A model generated the notes under the pieces. It was not told where the DNA came from. It worked only from the letters and a program-made list of their open reading frames with translations, and ran no database searches. Of a stretch of 37,326 nt of DNA, positions 17,686 to 25,733 are shown in pieces. The stretch is from JBBSVE01 sp038233815 (lineage in GTDB: Bacteria > Pseudomonadota > Alphaproteobacteria > Rhodobacterales > Rhodobacteraceae): contig JBBSVE010000009.1 of the NCBI GenBank assembly GCA_038233815.1, forward strand, positions 1 to 37,326, in the 5' to 3' direction. Position 1 is the first letter of the stretch. The number at the start of each line of letters is the position of its first letter. The position numbers and the translations under genes are program-made.

Positions 17686-18585
17686 TCATGCCAGCGCCTC
17701 CACCATGACGGCGCCCGCCGCGATCAGCGCCATCAGCGCGATCCGGACGCGGCCCGTCCGCTCCCCCAGCACCAGCCAGCCGATGAGGGCGGCAAAGACC
17801 GTCGACGTCTCGCGCAATACCGCCGCTTCGCCCACCTTGTCGAGCCTCGTCGCCAGCATGATCGAACCGAAACTGAAGAAGGCCACGATCCCGCCGATGA
17901 TCCCACGCTGCACGAGCGCTTTCAGATCGGCGCCCCGGAGGGCCGCCAGTTCGCGCCGCATCAGGATCGGCATGAAGATGCTGTCGATCATGAAGAACCA
18001 AGCAAGGAACGTGAACGGGTCGGCGGTGGCGCGGATACCGTAGGCGTCGTAGGTGGTGTAGAGCGCCACAAACCCGCCGGTCGCCACCGCGAGCCCCAGT
18101 GCCGCGCGCAGCGTCTCTCTCTCCACGGTGACATTGCGCAGATTGTAAAGCGCGAGGCCGAGGATCCCCGCCACCAGCGTCGCCACGCCGAGCCACTGGC
18201 CGCCGGTGAAATGCTCGCCAAAGACGATCCCCGCCCCGATCACGGCGAACAGCGGTCCGGTCCCGCGCACCACGGGATAGACGACTGTGTAGGCGCCGCG
18301 CGAATAGGTCATCGCCTGCAAAATCTTGTAGCCGATATGGATCAGGAACGCGCCCGCGAAGATCAGCCACATGTGCGGCTCCGGCCACGGCACGACGAAG
18401 AGCGCGAAGGGCGCCGCCATCACGCCGTAGCTCGCGTCGATTGCGGCGCGCGACAGCCACGGGTCGTGCCGACCTTTCTGGAGCGCGCCGAAGAGCGCGT
18501 GCAGCACCGCGGCCATCAGCGCCAGCACCAGTGCCGCGTGATGCCCTGCGGGGGTGCCTTCCAGCGACAGGATCCATGCGCTCAC
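17686..18585 (-). CDS. DMT/EamA-family membrane transporter
   Basis: A 299-residue protein with nine to ten hydrophobic helices in two repeated EamA halves (about residues 15-140 and 155-298), as in the drug/metabolite transporter superfamily. GEHFTGGQWLGVATLVAGILGL ends the first half and VLGERTGRVRIALMALIAAGA ends the second; both are the usual end-of-repeat pattern. The substrate cannot be predicted: members export amino acids, metabolites or drugs, and some import nucleotide sugars or purines. The start codon is GTG (18585). It lies between ftsY and yciB, same direction, with 13 bp to yciB, so co-transcription is likely. Nothing in the sequence suggests recent transfer. Confidence 0.9.
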   Translation of the reverse strand: MSAWILSLEGTPAGHHAALVLALMAAVLHALFGALQKGRHDPWLSRAAIDASYGVMAAPFALFVVPWPEPHMWLIFAGAFLIHIGYKILQAMTYSRGAYTVVYPVVRGTGPLFAVIGAGIVFGEHFTGGQWLGVATLVAGILGLALYNLRNVTVERETLRAALGLAVATGGFVALYTTYDAYGIRATADPFTFLAWFFMIDSIFMPILMRRELAALRGADLKALVQRGIIGGIVAFFSFGSIMLATRLDKVGEAAVLRETSTVFAALIGWLVLGERTGRVRIALMALIAAGAVMVEALA

Positions 18586-18649
18586 GCCCGGCCCTCAAAC
18601 CTGAGGCCGCGTGACAGGGCTGCCCCGCCTTGGGCGCCGGGGGCCGGCC

Positions 18650-19723
18650 TCACCGCTCCAGCCCGACGAGGGCGGCGGCGAAATCTTCCGGGTCGAAGGG
18701 GGCGAGGTCGTCAATCTGCTCGCCCACCCCGATGGCATGGATCGGAAGACCGAAGCGGTCGGCCAAGGCCACGAGCACGCCGCCCTTCGCGGTCCCGTCG
18801 AGCTTGGTCATCACCAGCCCCGACACATCGGCGAGCTTGCGGAAGATCTCCACCTGCGAGAGCGCGTTCTGGCCCGTGGTCGCATCCAGCACCAGAAGCG
18901 TGTTGTGGGGCGCGTCGGGGTCTTTCTTGCGGATCACGCGGACGATCTTGGACAGCTCCTCCATCAGGTCGGCGCGGTTCTGGAGCCGCCCGGCCGTGTC
19001 GATCATCAGAAGATCCGCGCCCGACGCCTGCGCCTTGGTCATCGCGTCCCACGCGAGGCTCGCGGGGTCGGAGCCTTCGGGCGCGGTCAGCACCGGGACG
19101 CCCGCCCGCGTGCCCCAGACCTGCAACTGCTCCACCGCCGCGGCGCGGAACGTGTCGCCTGCAGCGATCACGACCGACTTGCCGGCAGCGCGGAACTGGC
19201 TCGCGAGCTTGCCGATGGTGGTGGTCTTGCCCGACCCATTCACGCCCACGACCAGCACCACCTGCGGGCGCTTGGCGTAAAGCGGCATCGGGCGCGCCAC
19301 CGGTTCCATGATGCGCGCGATCTCGTCGGCCAGGGCGCGGCGGATTTCCGACGCGGTGACGCGCCGCCCCATCCGGCCTTCCGCGATGTTCGCGGTGACG
19401 CGCAGTGCCGTGTCCACGCCCATGTCGGCCGCGATCAGCAGCTCCTCAAGGCTTTCGAGCATCGCATCGTCGAACTCCCGCCTTGGCTCCTCCGGGGCGG
19501 TGCCCATCAGCCGCCCGAGGAACCCGGGCTTCGCGGGCGCGGCGGGCGTCGGGGGCGGCAAGGGTGCGGGCGGCGGGGCGGTGGAGCCGGGCATCGGGCG
19601 CGGTGCTGTGACGGGCAGGGGCGGCAGGGCCTCGTCGCCCTCGCCCACCAGCGCGTCCAGTCCTTCGCCGATCCGGTCGGAGGAGCGGAACATCTTCTTG
19701 CGCAGTTTCTGGAAGAAAGACAT
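18650..19723 (-). CDS. ftsY: Signal recognition particle receptor FtsY
   Basis: A 357-residue SRP-family GTPase that docks the SRP-ribosome complex at the inner membrane. After a short basic N-terminus (MSFFQKLRKKMFR) comes a proline-rich linker (33-66), the helical N domain (85-145) and the G domain. G1 is GVNGSGKTT (160-168), then DTFRAAA, DTAGR, TKLDGTAKGG and the closing GVGEQIDDLAPF. The acidic A domain of E. coli FtsY (497 residues) is replaced by the short Pro-rich segment, as is common in alphaproteobacteria. ATG 19723 is chosen because the basic N-terminus starts there; the frame to 19753 adds ten residues of no clear value. First gene of a probable unit with the DMT permease and yciB; divergent from the AlkB-like gene. 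Confidence 0.97.
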   Translation of the reverse strand: MSFFQKLRKKMFRSSDRIGEGLDALVGEGDEALPPLPVTAPRPMPGSTAPPPAPLPPPTPAAPAKPGFLGRLMGTAPEEPRREFDDAMLESLEELLIAADMGVDTALRVTANIAEGRMGRRVTASEIRRALADEIARIMEPVARPMPLYAKRPQVVLVVGVNGSGKTTTIGKLASQFRAAGKSVVIAAGDTFRAAAVEQLQVWGTRAGVPVLTAPEGSDPASLAWDAMTKAQASGADLLMIDTAGRLQNRADLMEELSKIVRVIRKKDPDAPHNTLLVLDATTGQNALSQVEIFRKLADVSGLVMTKLDGTAKGGVLVALADRFGLPIHAIGVGEQIDDLAPFDPEDFAAALVGLER

Positions 19724-19843
19724 GTCCGACCCCGCAATCCGTTCCCGTCCCACCTAATCGCTCCCCCCCGGAAGGGAAAGGCCGGAGCGGTCGCCGCATT
19801 CGCGCCATAGTCCGGCTCTGGGGGCCGTGCTAGGCTCGCGCGG

Positions 19844-20875
19844 ATGACCCGCACGCTCCTGCCCTTCGCTGCAGCGACCCTGATCCCGGTCCCGCTCATC
19901 CTGCTCGGATGCGGCTATGGGGGCGCGTTCGCGTGGCTTCCGCTGCTGTCGATGACGCTGCTGACCCTGAGCATGGATCGGCTCGTCGCGGGGGCGGCCA
20001 CCGGGGACCATGCGGGGTCCGAATGTCCGGGGTCCGACGCACTTCTGGTTACGATCGCGCTGCTCTATCTGCTGGCCTTTCAGCTCGTCGTCCTCACCGT
20101 GGCGGGGCCCGGTCCGCTGACGGGGGCGGAGCGGACGGCGCTGGGTCTCGGCGCGGGCCTCTGGTTCGGTCAGGTCGCGAACCCCTGCGCGCATGAGCTG
20201 ATCCACCGCCCGGGGCGCGGGCTCTTCCGACTGGGGGTTCTGGTCTACGGGGCGATGCTCTTTGGGCACCATGCCTCCGCGCACAGGCTGGTGCATCACC
20301 GCCATGCGGCCAGCCGCGAGGATCCGAACACGGCGCGCGCGGGCGAAGGCTTTTACCGCTTCGCCGTCCGCGCGTGGCGGGGATCGTTCCGCGAGGGTCT
20401 GCGGGCGGAGCGCAGGCGGCGCCGGGGGCTGCATCCGTATCTCGCCTACGCGTCCATCGCCGCGGGCTCGCTTGCCCTCGGAGCGCTGCTGGCGGGGTGG
20501 CGGGGCGTTCTCGTGTGGTCTTTGCTCGCCGGTCTGGCGCAGGGGCAATTGCTGCTCGCCGACTATGTCCAGCACTACGGCCTGACCCGTACGCGGGGCG
20601 CCGACGGGCGGCTGGAGCCTGTGTCCGCGCGCCATGCGTGGAACGCCCCGCACGGCTATTCGGCGGGCCTGATGCTCAATGCACCGCGCCATTCCGACCA
20701 CCATACCGACCCGCAGCGCCCCTACACCGCCCTCCGCCTGCCGGACGAGGACCACGCCCCGCGCCTGCCCCACGCGCTGCCGGTCTGCTGCACGCTGGCG
20801 CTGATCCCGCCGCTCTGGCGCCGCACGATCGACCCGTGTCTGGCCGCCTGGCATGCCCGCGTCGCGGTGGCGTGA
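19844..20875 (+). CDS. AlkB-like membrane di-iron hydroxylase
   Basis: A 343-residue integral membrane protein of the fatty-acid-desaturase/alkane-hydroxylase superfamily. The histidine clusters that bind two irons are all present: HELIHR (Hist-1), AHRLVHHRHAASREDP (corresponding to EHxxGHHxxVATPEDP), the DYVQHYGL motif and PRHSDHHTDPQRPY (Hist-3). The last two are specific to the AlkB/XylM group rather than to desaturases. AlkB uses O2 and reduced rubredoxin to hydroxylate terminal methyl groups of alkanes. This protein is shorter than the usual about 400 residues, and Hist-2 lacks the Glu and Gly found in typical AlkB. No rubredoxin or reductase gene is next to it, so alkane use is not proven; lipid or xenobiotic hydroxylation is possible. 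Divergent from ftsY; a small secreted protein gene follows by 58 bp. Confidence 0.88.
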   Translation: MTRTLLPFAAATLIPVPLILLGCGYGGAFAWLPLLSMTLLTLSMDRLVAGAATGDHAGSECPGSDALLVTIALLYLLAFQLVVLTVAGPGPLTGAERTALGLGAGLWFGQVANPCAHELIHRPGRGLFRLGVLVYGAMLFGHHASAHRLVHHRHAASREDPNTARAGEGFYRFAVRAWRGSFREGLRAERRRRRGLHPYLAYASIAAGSLALGALLAGWRGVLVWSLLAGLAQGQLLLADYVQHYGLTRTRGADGRLEPVSARHAWNAPHGYSAGLMLNAPRHSDHHTDPQRPYTALRLPDEDHAPRLPHALPVCCTLALIPPLWRRTIDPCLAAWHARVAVA

Positions 20876-20933
20876 CTGGCTTCGCGCCTCGATCTGCGCC
20901 ATTCTGTGCATGTCTCGGACGACGGAGTTCCCC

Positions 20934-21338
20934 ATGCGCCTTGCCGCCACGATCCTGAGCCTCGCCGGAGCCGTCGCACCGGGTCTGGCCTTCGCCGCCC
21001 CGCCGATGTCGGCGGAGGCGTTCGATGCCTACACGGTGGGCAAGACCCTCACCTATTCCAACGGCGGCACAGCCTACGGGGTGGAGCAGTATCTGCCCAA
21101 CCGCCGCGTGCGCTGGGCCTTTGTCGATGACAGCTGCCGGATCGGGCATTGGTATCCCAAGGGGCAGGAGATCTGCTTCGTCTACGAGGACGAGAACGAT
21201 CCGCAATGCTGGACCTTCGATCTGGAGGGCGGCAAGCTCAACGCGCATTTTACCGCCGATCCGGTGGGCACCGATCTGACCGAAGTGGAGCAGAGCCCGG
21301 ACCCGCTCGCCTGCATTGGCCCCGACGTGGGCGTCTGA
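20934..21338 (+). CDS. Small secreted protein of unknown function
   Basis: A 134-residue protein with a clear signal peptide (1-20, ending GLAFAA) and a compact mature part of about 112 residues. It contains four cysteines (SCRIG, EICFV, QCWTF, ACIGP) and many Trp and Tyr residues, consistent with a small disulfide-bonded beta-rich periplasmic domain. No known motif was recognised. ATG 20934 is set by the signal peptide; the frame to 20853 overlaps the end of the AlkB-like gene. It follows that gene by 58 bp on the same strand and may be co-transcribed with it, but nothing in its sequence links the two. Convergent with xseA, with 13 bp between the stop codons. Confidence 0.78.
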   Translation: MRLAATILSLAGAVAPGLAFAAPPMSAEAFDAYTVGKTLTYSNGGTAYGVEQYLPNRRVRWAFVDDSCRIGHWYPKGQEICFVYEDENDPQCWTFDLEGGKLNAHFTADPVGTDLTEVEQSPDPLACIGPDVGV

Positions 21339-21351
21339 GGCGCGGGGAGAA

Positions 21352-22977
21352 TCAGAAAAGGCTGCCCTGACCCGTGGCGGGCCTCAAAGCCCGTCGCGCG
21401 CGACCGCCACCCGCCACGGTCAGGCGGCCGTCGTGGAACTCGATCTCCAGCGCGCGGGCCTGTTCGGCGGCGGCTTTTGACGTCAACACGCCCGCCTCCC
21501 CCCGCACGACGGCGAACCCGCGCTCCAGCGTCTCGGCGTAGCCCATCGTGCGGCGGGTCCGGTCCAGCGCATCGAGCCGCTGGCCCAGCGCCGCGATCCG
21601 CGCGACAGGGGCCGCATGCAGCCGCTCGCCCAATGCGATCAGCCGCACCCGCCCCTCCCGCACGGTGCGGTCGGCATCGCCGAAGGCCCGCGCCAGCGCT
21701 GGATCGAGCCGCCCCGACAACCCCGCGAGCCGGTCGCCCGCGCGTCCCAGACGGACCCGGAGCGCGGGGGCCAGCCCCGCCGCGCGCTGCACCAGAAGGT
21801 CGCGCCCGCGCTCCACCTTGCGCGCGCCTGCCCGATCCATCGCGTCGCTCCGCGCCTCCAGCCGGTCGCGCCTGCGTGCCACCATGTCGAGCAGCAGGCG
21901 CGGGCGCACCCCTCCCCCGGCCCGGTCGAGGGCGGCGCGCTTGGCCGCGATCTCCAGCGCGAGAGCCCCGCCGAGCCTGCCGGACCAGAGGTCGAACCGC
22001 TGTGCCGCCCCGTGCGTCAGCCCCTCCGCCCGGGGCAGCGCGCGGGCAAGGTCGCGCAACCGCTGGCCGCGCGCGGACAGTCCCTGCGCCAGCGCGCGCG
22101 ACAGCCGCGCCCCCTGCTGGTCCAGCCCCGCCAACAGATCGAGCCGCACCGGAACCGCCATCTCCGCCGCTGCCGTCGGGGTGGGCGCGCGCCGGTCGGC
22201 GGCATGGTCCAGGAGCGTCGTATCCGTCTCGTGCCCCACGGCGGAGATCAGCGGGATCGCGCTTTCGGACGCGGCGCGCACCACGATCTCCTCGTTGAAA
22301 CCCCAGAGATCCTCCAGACTGCCGCCGCCCCGCGCCACGATCAGAAGGTCCGGGCGCGGCACCGGGCCGCCGGGCGCGATCGCGTTGAAGCCCCGGATCG
22401 CCGCCGCCACCTCGGCCGCGCAGGCCTGCCCCTGCACCGCCACGGGCCAGACCAGCACGCGGGTCGGAAAGCGGTCGCGCAGGCGGTGAAGGATGTCGCG
22501 GATCACGGCGCCGGAGGGCGAGGTCACGACACCGATGACGCGCGGCAGGTAGGGCAGCGGACGCTTTCGGCCGGCGTCAAACAGCCCCTCGGCTGCCAGC
22601 TTCACGCGCCGCGCCTCCAGCATCGCCATCAGCGCTCCCGCCCCGGCGAGCGCCAGATCCTCCACGATCAGCTGGTATTTGGACTGGCCGGGAAAGGTCG
22701 TCATGCGCCCGGTGGCCACGACCTCCATCCCCTCCTCCGGGCGCACGCCGAGCTTGGCCGCCTGACCCTTCCAGGTGATTGCGGCAATGACGGAGCGGTC
22801 ATCCTTCAGATCGAAATAGAAATGCCCGGACGCGGGGCGGGAGACGCGGCCGATCTCTCCGCGCACCCGGACGAGGCCGAACTCGCCCTCGATCACGCGT
22901 TTTACCGCGCCAGAAAGCTCCGTCACGGTATATTCCGGCGCATTGCCCGGGGCGGCATCCTCGAAAAGGTCGGACAT
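21352..22977 (-). CDS. xseA: Exodeoxyribonuclease VII large subunit
   Basis: A 541-residue XseA, the catalytic subunit that with XseB degrades single-stranded DNA from both ends. An OB-fold DNA-binding domain lies at about 15-115 (RGEIGRVSRPASGHFYFDLKD). The catalytic domain follows with GVVTSPSGAVIRDILHRL, VARGGGSLEDLWGFNEE and SAVGHETDTTLLDHAADRRA, where the conserved Asp and His residues sit. After that comes a long Arg/Ala/Leu-rich coiled-coil arm (about 300-470) that in the family binds many XseB copies, then MGYAETLERGFAVVR. It is longer than E. coli XseA (456), because of the coiled coil. The open frame continues to 24756 opposite purD and lysC; that part is a shadow. Divergent from purD with an 84-bp gap that holds a promoter. 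Confidence 0.95.
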   Translation of the reverse strand: MSDLFEDAAPGNAPEYTVTELSGAVKRVIEGEFGLVRVRGEIGRVSRPASGHFYFDLKDDRSVIAAITWKGQAAKLGVRPEEGMEVVATGRMTTFPGQSKYQLIVEDLALAGAGALMAMLEARRVKLAAEGLFDAGRKRPLPYLPRVIGVVTSPSGAVIRDILHRLRDRFPTRVLVWPVAVQGQACAAEVAAAIRGFNAIAPGGPVPRPDLLIVARGGGSLEDLWGFNEEIVVRAASESAIPLISAVGHETDTTLLDHAADRRAPTPTAAAEMAVPVRLDLLAGLDQQGARLSRALAQGLSARGQRLRDLARALPRAEGLTHGAAQRFDLWSGRLGGALALEIAAKRAALDRAGGGVRPRLLLDMVARRRDRLEARSDAMDRAGARKVERGRDLLVQRAAGLAPALRVRLGRAGDRLAGLSGRLDPALARAFGDADRTVREGRVRLIALGERLHAAPVARIAALGQRLDALDRTRRTMGYAETLERGFAVVRGEAGVLTSKAAAEQARALEIEFHDGRLTVAGGGRARRALRPATGQGSLF

Positions 22978-23015
22978 GGGCGGCAGGCTCCCGGCATTGC
23001 GACGGCGTGACCGGC

Positions 23016-23044
23016 ACTTTAAGAGCGGGCGGAAGAAACGCCAA
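23016..23044 (-). promoter_or_regulatory. Putative sigma-70 promoter of xseA
   Basis: On the minus strand TTGGCG (23039-23044) and TAAAGT (23016-23021) are 17 bp apart, 38 bp before the xseA ATG, in the short divergent gap with purD. Confidence 0.6.
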
Positions 23045-23061
23045 GCCGGGGGGCCTCGTCT

Positions 23062-24357
23062 GTGAACATCCTCATTCTGGGCGGCGGGGCGCGCGAACAT
23101 GCGCTGGCCTGGGCGGTAAAGCAGAACCCGAAATGCGACCGGCTGATCGTGGCCCCCGGCAACGCCGGTATCGCACGGGTCGCGGAGTGCGCCGATCTCG
23201 ACATCCTCGACGGGCGGGAGGTGGTCGCGTTCTGCGAGGCGCATGCGGTGGATTTCGTGATCGTGGGGCCGGAGGCACCGCTCGCCGCGGGGGTTGCGGA
23301 CGCCACGCGCGCGGCGGGGCTTTCCACCTTCGGGCCGTCGGCGGCGGCCGCGCGGCTGGAATCCTCGAAGGCCTTTACCAAGGAGATCTGCGATGCCTGC
23401 GGCGCGCCGACCGCGGCCTGGGCGCGCTTTGCCGATGCCGGTGCCGCCCGCGCGCATGTGAAGGCCGCAGGCGCGCCTCTGGTGGTCAAGGCCGACGGCC
23501 TCGCCGCCGGGAAGGGCGTCATCATCGGCATGACGGAGGCCGAGGCGCTGGCGGGGATCGACCTGATCTTTGGCGGCGCATTCGGGGCGGCTGGTGCCGA
23601 GGTGGTGATCGAGGACTTCATGGCGGGCGAGGAGGCGAGCCTCTTCGTCCTCTGCGACGGGACCGACGTGCTGCCGATCGGTACGGCGCAGGACCACAAG
23701 CGCGCCTTCGATGGTGACGAGGGGCCAAACACCGGCGGCATGGGCGCCTATTCCCCCGCGCCGGTCCTGACCGACGCCATCGTGGCGCAGGCGATGGAGG
23801 AGATCGTGCGCCCCACCGTGGCCGAGATGGCCCGGCGCGGCACGCCGTTCGAAGGCGTGCTCTATGCCGGGCTGATGATCGAAGACGGGCGCGCGCGCCT
23901 GGTCGAATACAACGTCCGCTTCGGCGATCCGGAATGTCAGGTGCTGATGATGCGGCTCGGGGGGCAGGCGCTCGACCTGATGCTCGATTGCGCGGAGGGG
24001 CGGCTCGGCCAGTCCCGGGTCAACTGGGCCGACGATCACGCGCTGTGCGTCGTGATGGCCGCACGGGGCTATCCCGGCGATTACGCCAAGGGCAGCCGCG
24101 TCGGGGGGCTGGAGGCCCTGCGGGAGGACAGCCGCCACATGGTCTTTCATGCTAGCACCGTCCGGGCAGAGGGCACGTTCAAGGCCGACGGGGGCCGCGT
24201 TCTGGGTGTCGCCGCGCGCGGCGACACCCTCGGGGCGGCGCGGGACGCGGCCTATGCCATGGTCGACCGGATCGACTGGCCGGAGGGGTTTTGCCGCGGC
24301 GACATCGGCTGGCGCGCGCTCCAGCCCCCACTTGCAGGCCCCACCCGCCCCGCGTAG
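23062..24357 (+). CDS. purD: Phosphoribosylamine-glycine ligase
   Basis: A 431-residue ATP-grasp enzyme that joins glycine to 5-phosphoribosylamine to give GAR, the second step of purine synthesis. N-terminal MNILILGGGAREHALAW is typical; the ATP-grasp core shows VKADGLAAGKGVII (nucleotide loop), EASLFVLCDG, QDHKRAFDGDEGPNTGGMGA and YNVRFGDPECQ, which is the conserved metal and substrate region. The start codon is GTG (23062), which fits the family start exactly; no ATG is available nearby. Length is normal. It diverges from xseA, and lysC follows 40 bp later on the same strand. Other purine genes, purM and purN, are at the far end of the window on the other strand, so purine genes are not in a single operon. 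Confidence 0.97.
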   Translation: MNILILGGGAREHALAWAVKQNPKCDRLIVAPGNAGIARVAECADLDILDGREVVAFCEAHAVDFVIVGPEAPLAAGVADATRAAGLSTFGPSAAAARLESSKAFTKEICDACGAPTAAWARFADAGAARAHVKAAGAPLVVKADGLAAGKGVIIGMTEAEALAGIDLIFGGAFGAAGAEVVIEDFMAGEEASLFVLCDGTDVLPIGTAQDHKRAFDGDEGPNTGGMGAYSPAPVLTDAIVAQAMEEIVRPTVAEMARRGTPFEGVLYAGLMIEDGRARLVEYNVRFGDPECQVLMMRLGGQALDLMLDCAEGRLGQSRVNWADDHALCVVMAARGYPGDYAKGSRVGGLEALREDSRHMVFHASTVRAEGTFKADGGRVLGVAARGDTLGAARDAAYAMVDRIDWPEGFCRGDIGWRALQPPLAGPTRPA

Positions 24358-24397
24358 GAAGCGCGCGACCGATCCGATGGGCGCACACAGGACCCCG

Positions 24398-25696
24398 ATG
24401 CCGATACTCGTGATGAAATTCGGCGGCACCTCGGTGGCCGATCTCGACCGGATCGCAAACGCCGCGCGCAAGGTGAAACGCGAGGTGGAGCGGGGGTTCG
24501 ACGTCATCGTCATCGTCTCCGCCATGTCGGGCAAGACCAATGAGCTGGTGGGCTGGGTGGAACGCACCTCGCCCCTGTTCGACGCGCGCGAATATGACGC
24601 GGTGGTGTCCTCGGGCGAGAATGTGACGGCGGGCCTGATGGCGCTGACATTGCAGGAAATGGACGTGCCGGCACGGTCCTGGCAGGGCTGGCAGGTGCCG
24701 ATCCGCACCACCTCGGCCCATTCCTCCGCCCGGTTCGAAGCGATCCCCCGCGACAATATCGACGCGAAATTCGCCGAGGGCTTCAGGGTCGCCGTGGTTG
24801 CGGGATTTCAGGGCATCAGCGCCGAGGGCCGGATCACCACGCTCGGGCGCGGCGGGTCGGACACCACGGCGGTCGCCTTCGCCGCCGCCTTCGGGGCGGT
24901 GCGTTGCGACATCTACACCGACGTGGACGGCATCTACACCACCGATCCCCGGATCTCGCGCAAGGCGCGCAAGCTCAACCGGATCGCGTTCGAGGAGATG
25001 CTGGAACTGGCTTCTCTGGGCGCCAAGGTGCTCCAGACCCGGTCGGTGGAGCTTGCGATGCGCTACAAGGTGCGCCTGCGCGTGCTATCGTCATTCGAGG
25101 AAACCGACGACACATCGGGCACGCTAGTCTGCGACGAGGATGAGATCATGGAATCGAGAGTGGTGTCCGGCGTGGCCTACAGCCGCGACGAAGCGAAAAT
25201 GACGCTGGTGTCGGTCGAGGACCGGCCCGGGATCGCGGCGGCGATCTTCGGGCCCTTGTCGGCGGCGGGGGTGAATGTCGACATGATCGTGCAGAACATC
25301 TCCGACAAGGCCGCGGGATCGGATGCGGCTGATGTGACCGACATGACCTTTTCCTGCCCCGTCAATCAGGTCGCGCGGGCAAGGAAAGCCATGCAGGACG
25401 CGGCCGAGGCGGGCGACATCGCCTATCAGAGCCTCGTCGAGGATACCGAGGTGGCCAAGGTGTCCGTCGTGGGGATCGGAATGCGGTCGCACGCGGGAGT
25501 TGCGGCGACCATGTTCCGGGCACTGTCCGCCGAAAATGTGAACATCAAGGTGATTTCAACCTCCGAGATCAAGATTTCGGTGCTGATCGACCGGAAATAC
25601 GTGGAACTCGCGGTGCAGGCGCTGCATGATGCCTTCGGGCTGGAGACGGCGGGCGGACATGCGGCGCCGGGCCGGACAGGCGCGGGCGGGCACTAG
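24398..25696 (+). CDS. lysC: Aspartate kinase
   Basis: A 432-residue monofunctional aspartokinase that phosphorylates aspartate to open the lysine, threonine, methionine and diaminopimelate pathways. The kinase domain begins with LVMKFGGTSV (residues 4-13) and includes SSGENVTAGLMA, TLGRGGSDTTAVA and TDVDGIYTTDP. Two ACT domains follow (about 270-345 and 350-415), the sites where lysine and threonine usually inhibit. The last about 20 residues, Gly/Ala-rich, extend past the usual end. ATG 24398 has AGGA 5 bp upstream; the frame to 24149 overlaps purD and is not credible. ptsP starts 37 bp downstream, a pairing that is well conserved in alphaproteobacteria. Confidence 0.97.
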   Translation: MPILVMKFGGTSVADLDRIANAARKVKREVERGFDVIVIVSAMSGKTNELVGWVERTSPLFDAREYDAVVSSGENVTAGLMALTLQEMDVPARSWQGWQVPIRTTSAHSSARFEAIPRDNIDAKFAEGFRVAVVAGFQGISAEGRITTLGRGGSDTTAVAFAAAFGAVRCDIYTDVDGIYTTDPRISRKARKLNRIAFEEMLELASLGAKVLQTRSVELAMRYKVRLRVLSSFEETDDTSGTLVCDEDEIMESRVVSGVAYSRDEAKMTLVSVEDRPGIAAAIFGPLSAAGVNVDMIVQNISDKAAGSDAADVTDMTFSCPVNQVARARKAMQDAAEAGDIAYQSLVEDTEVAKVSVVGIGMRSHAGVAATMFRALSAENVNIKVISTSEIKISVLIDRKYVELAVQALHDAFGLETAGGHAAPGRTGAGGH

Positions 25697-25733
25697 GACC
25701 GCCGCCCAACGGACGCAGGACGCGCGGGGGGAC

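Noticed and set aside
21352..24756. Single 1134-codon minus-strand gene
   Set aside because: Only the part from 22977 to 21352 is XseA. The upstream part lies opposite purD and lysC and has no protein-like features.
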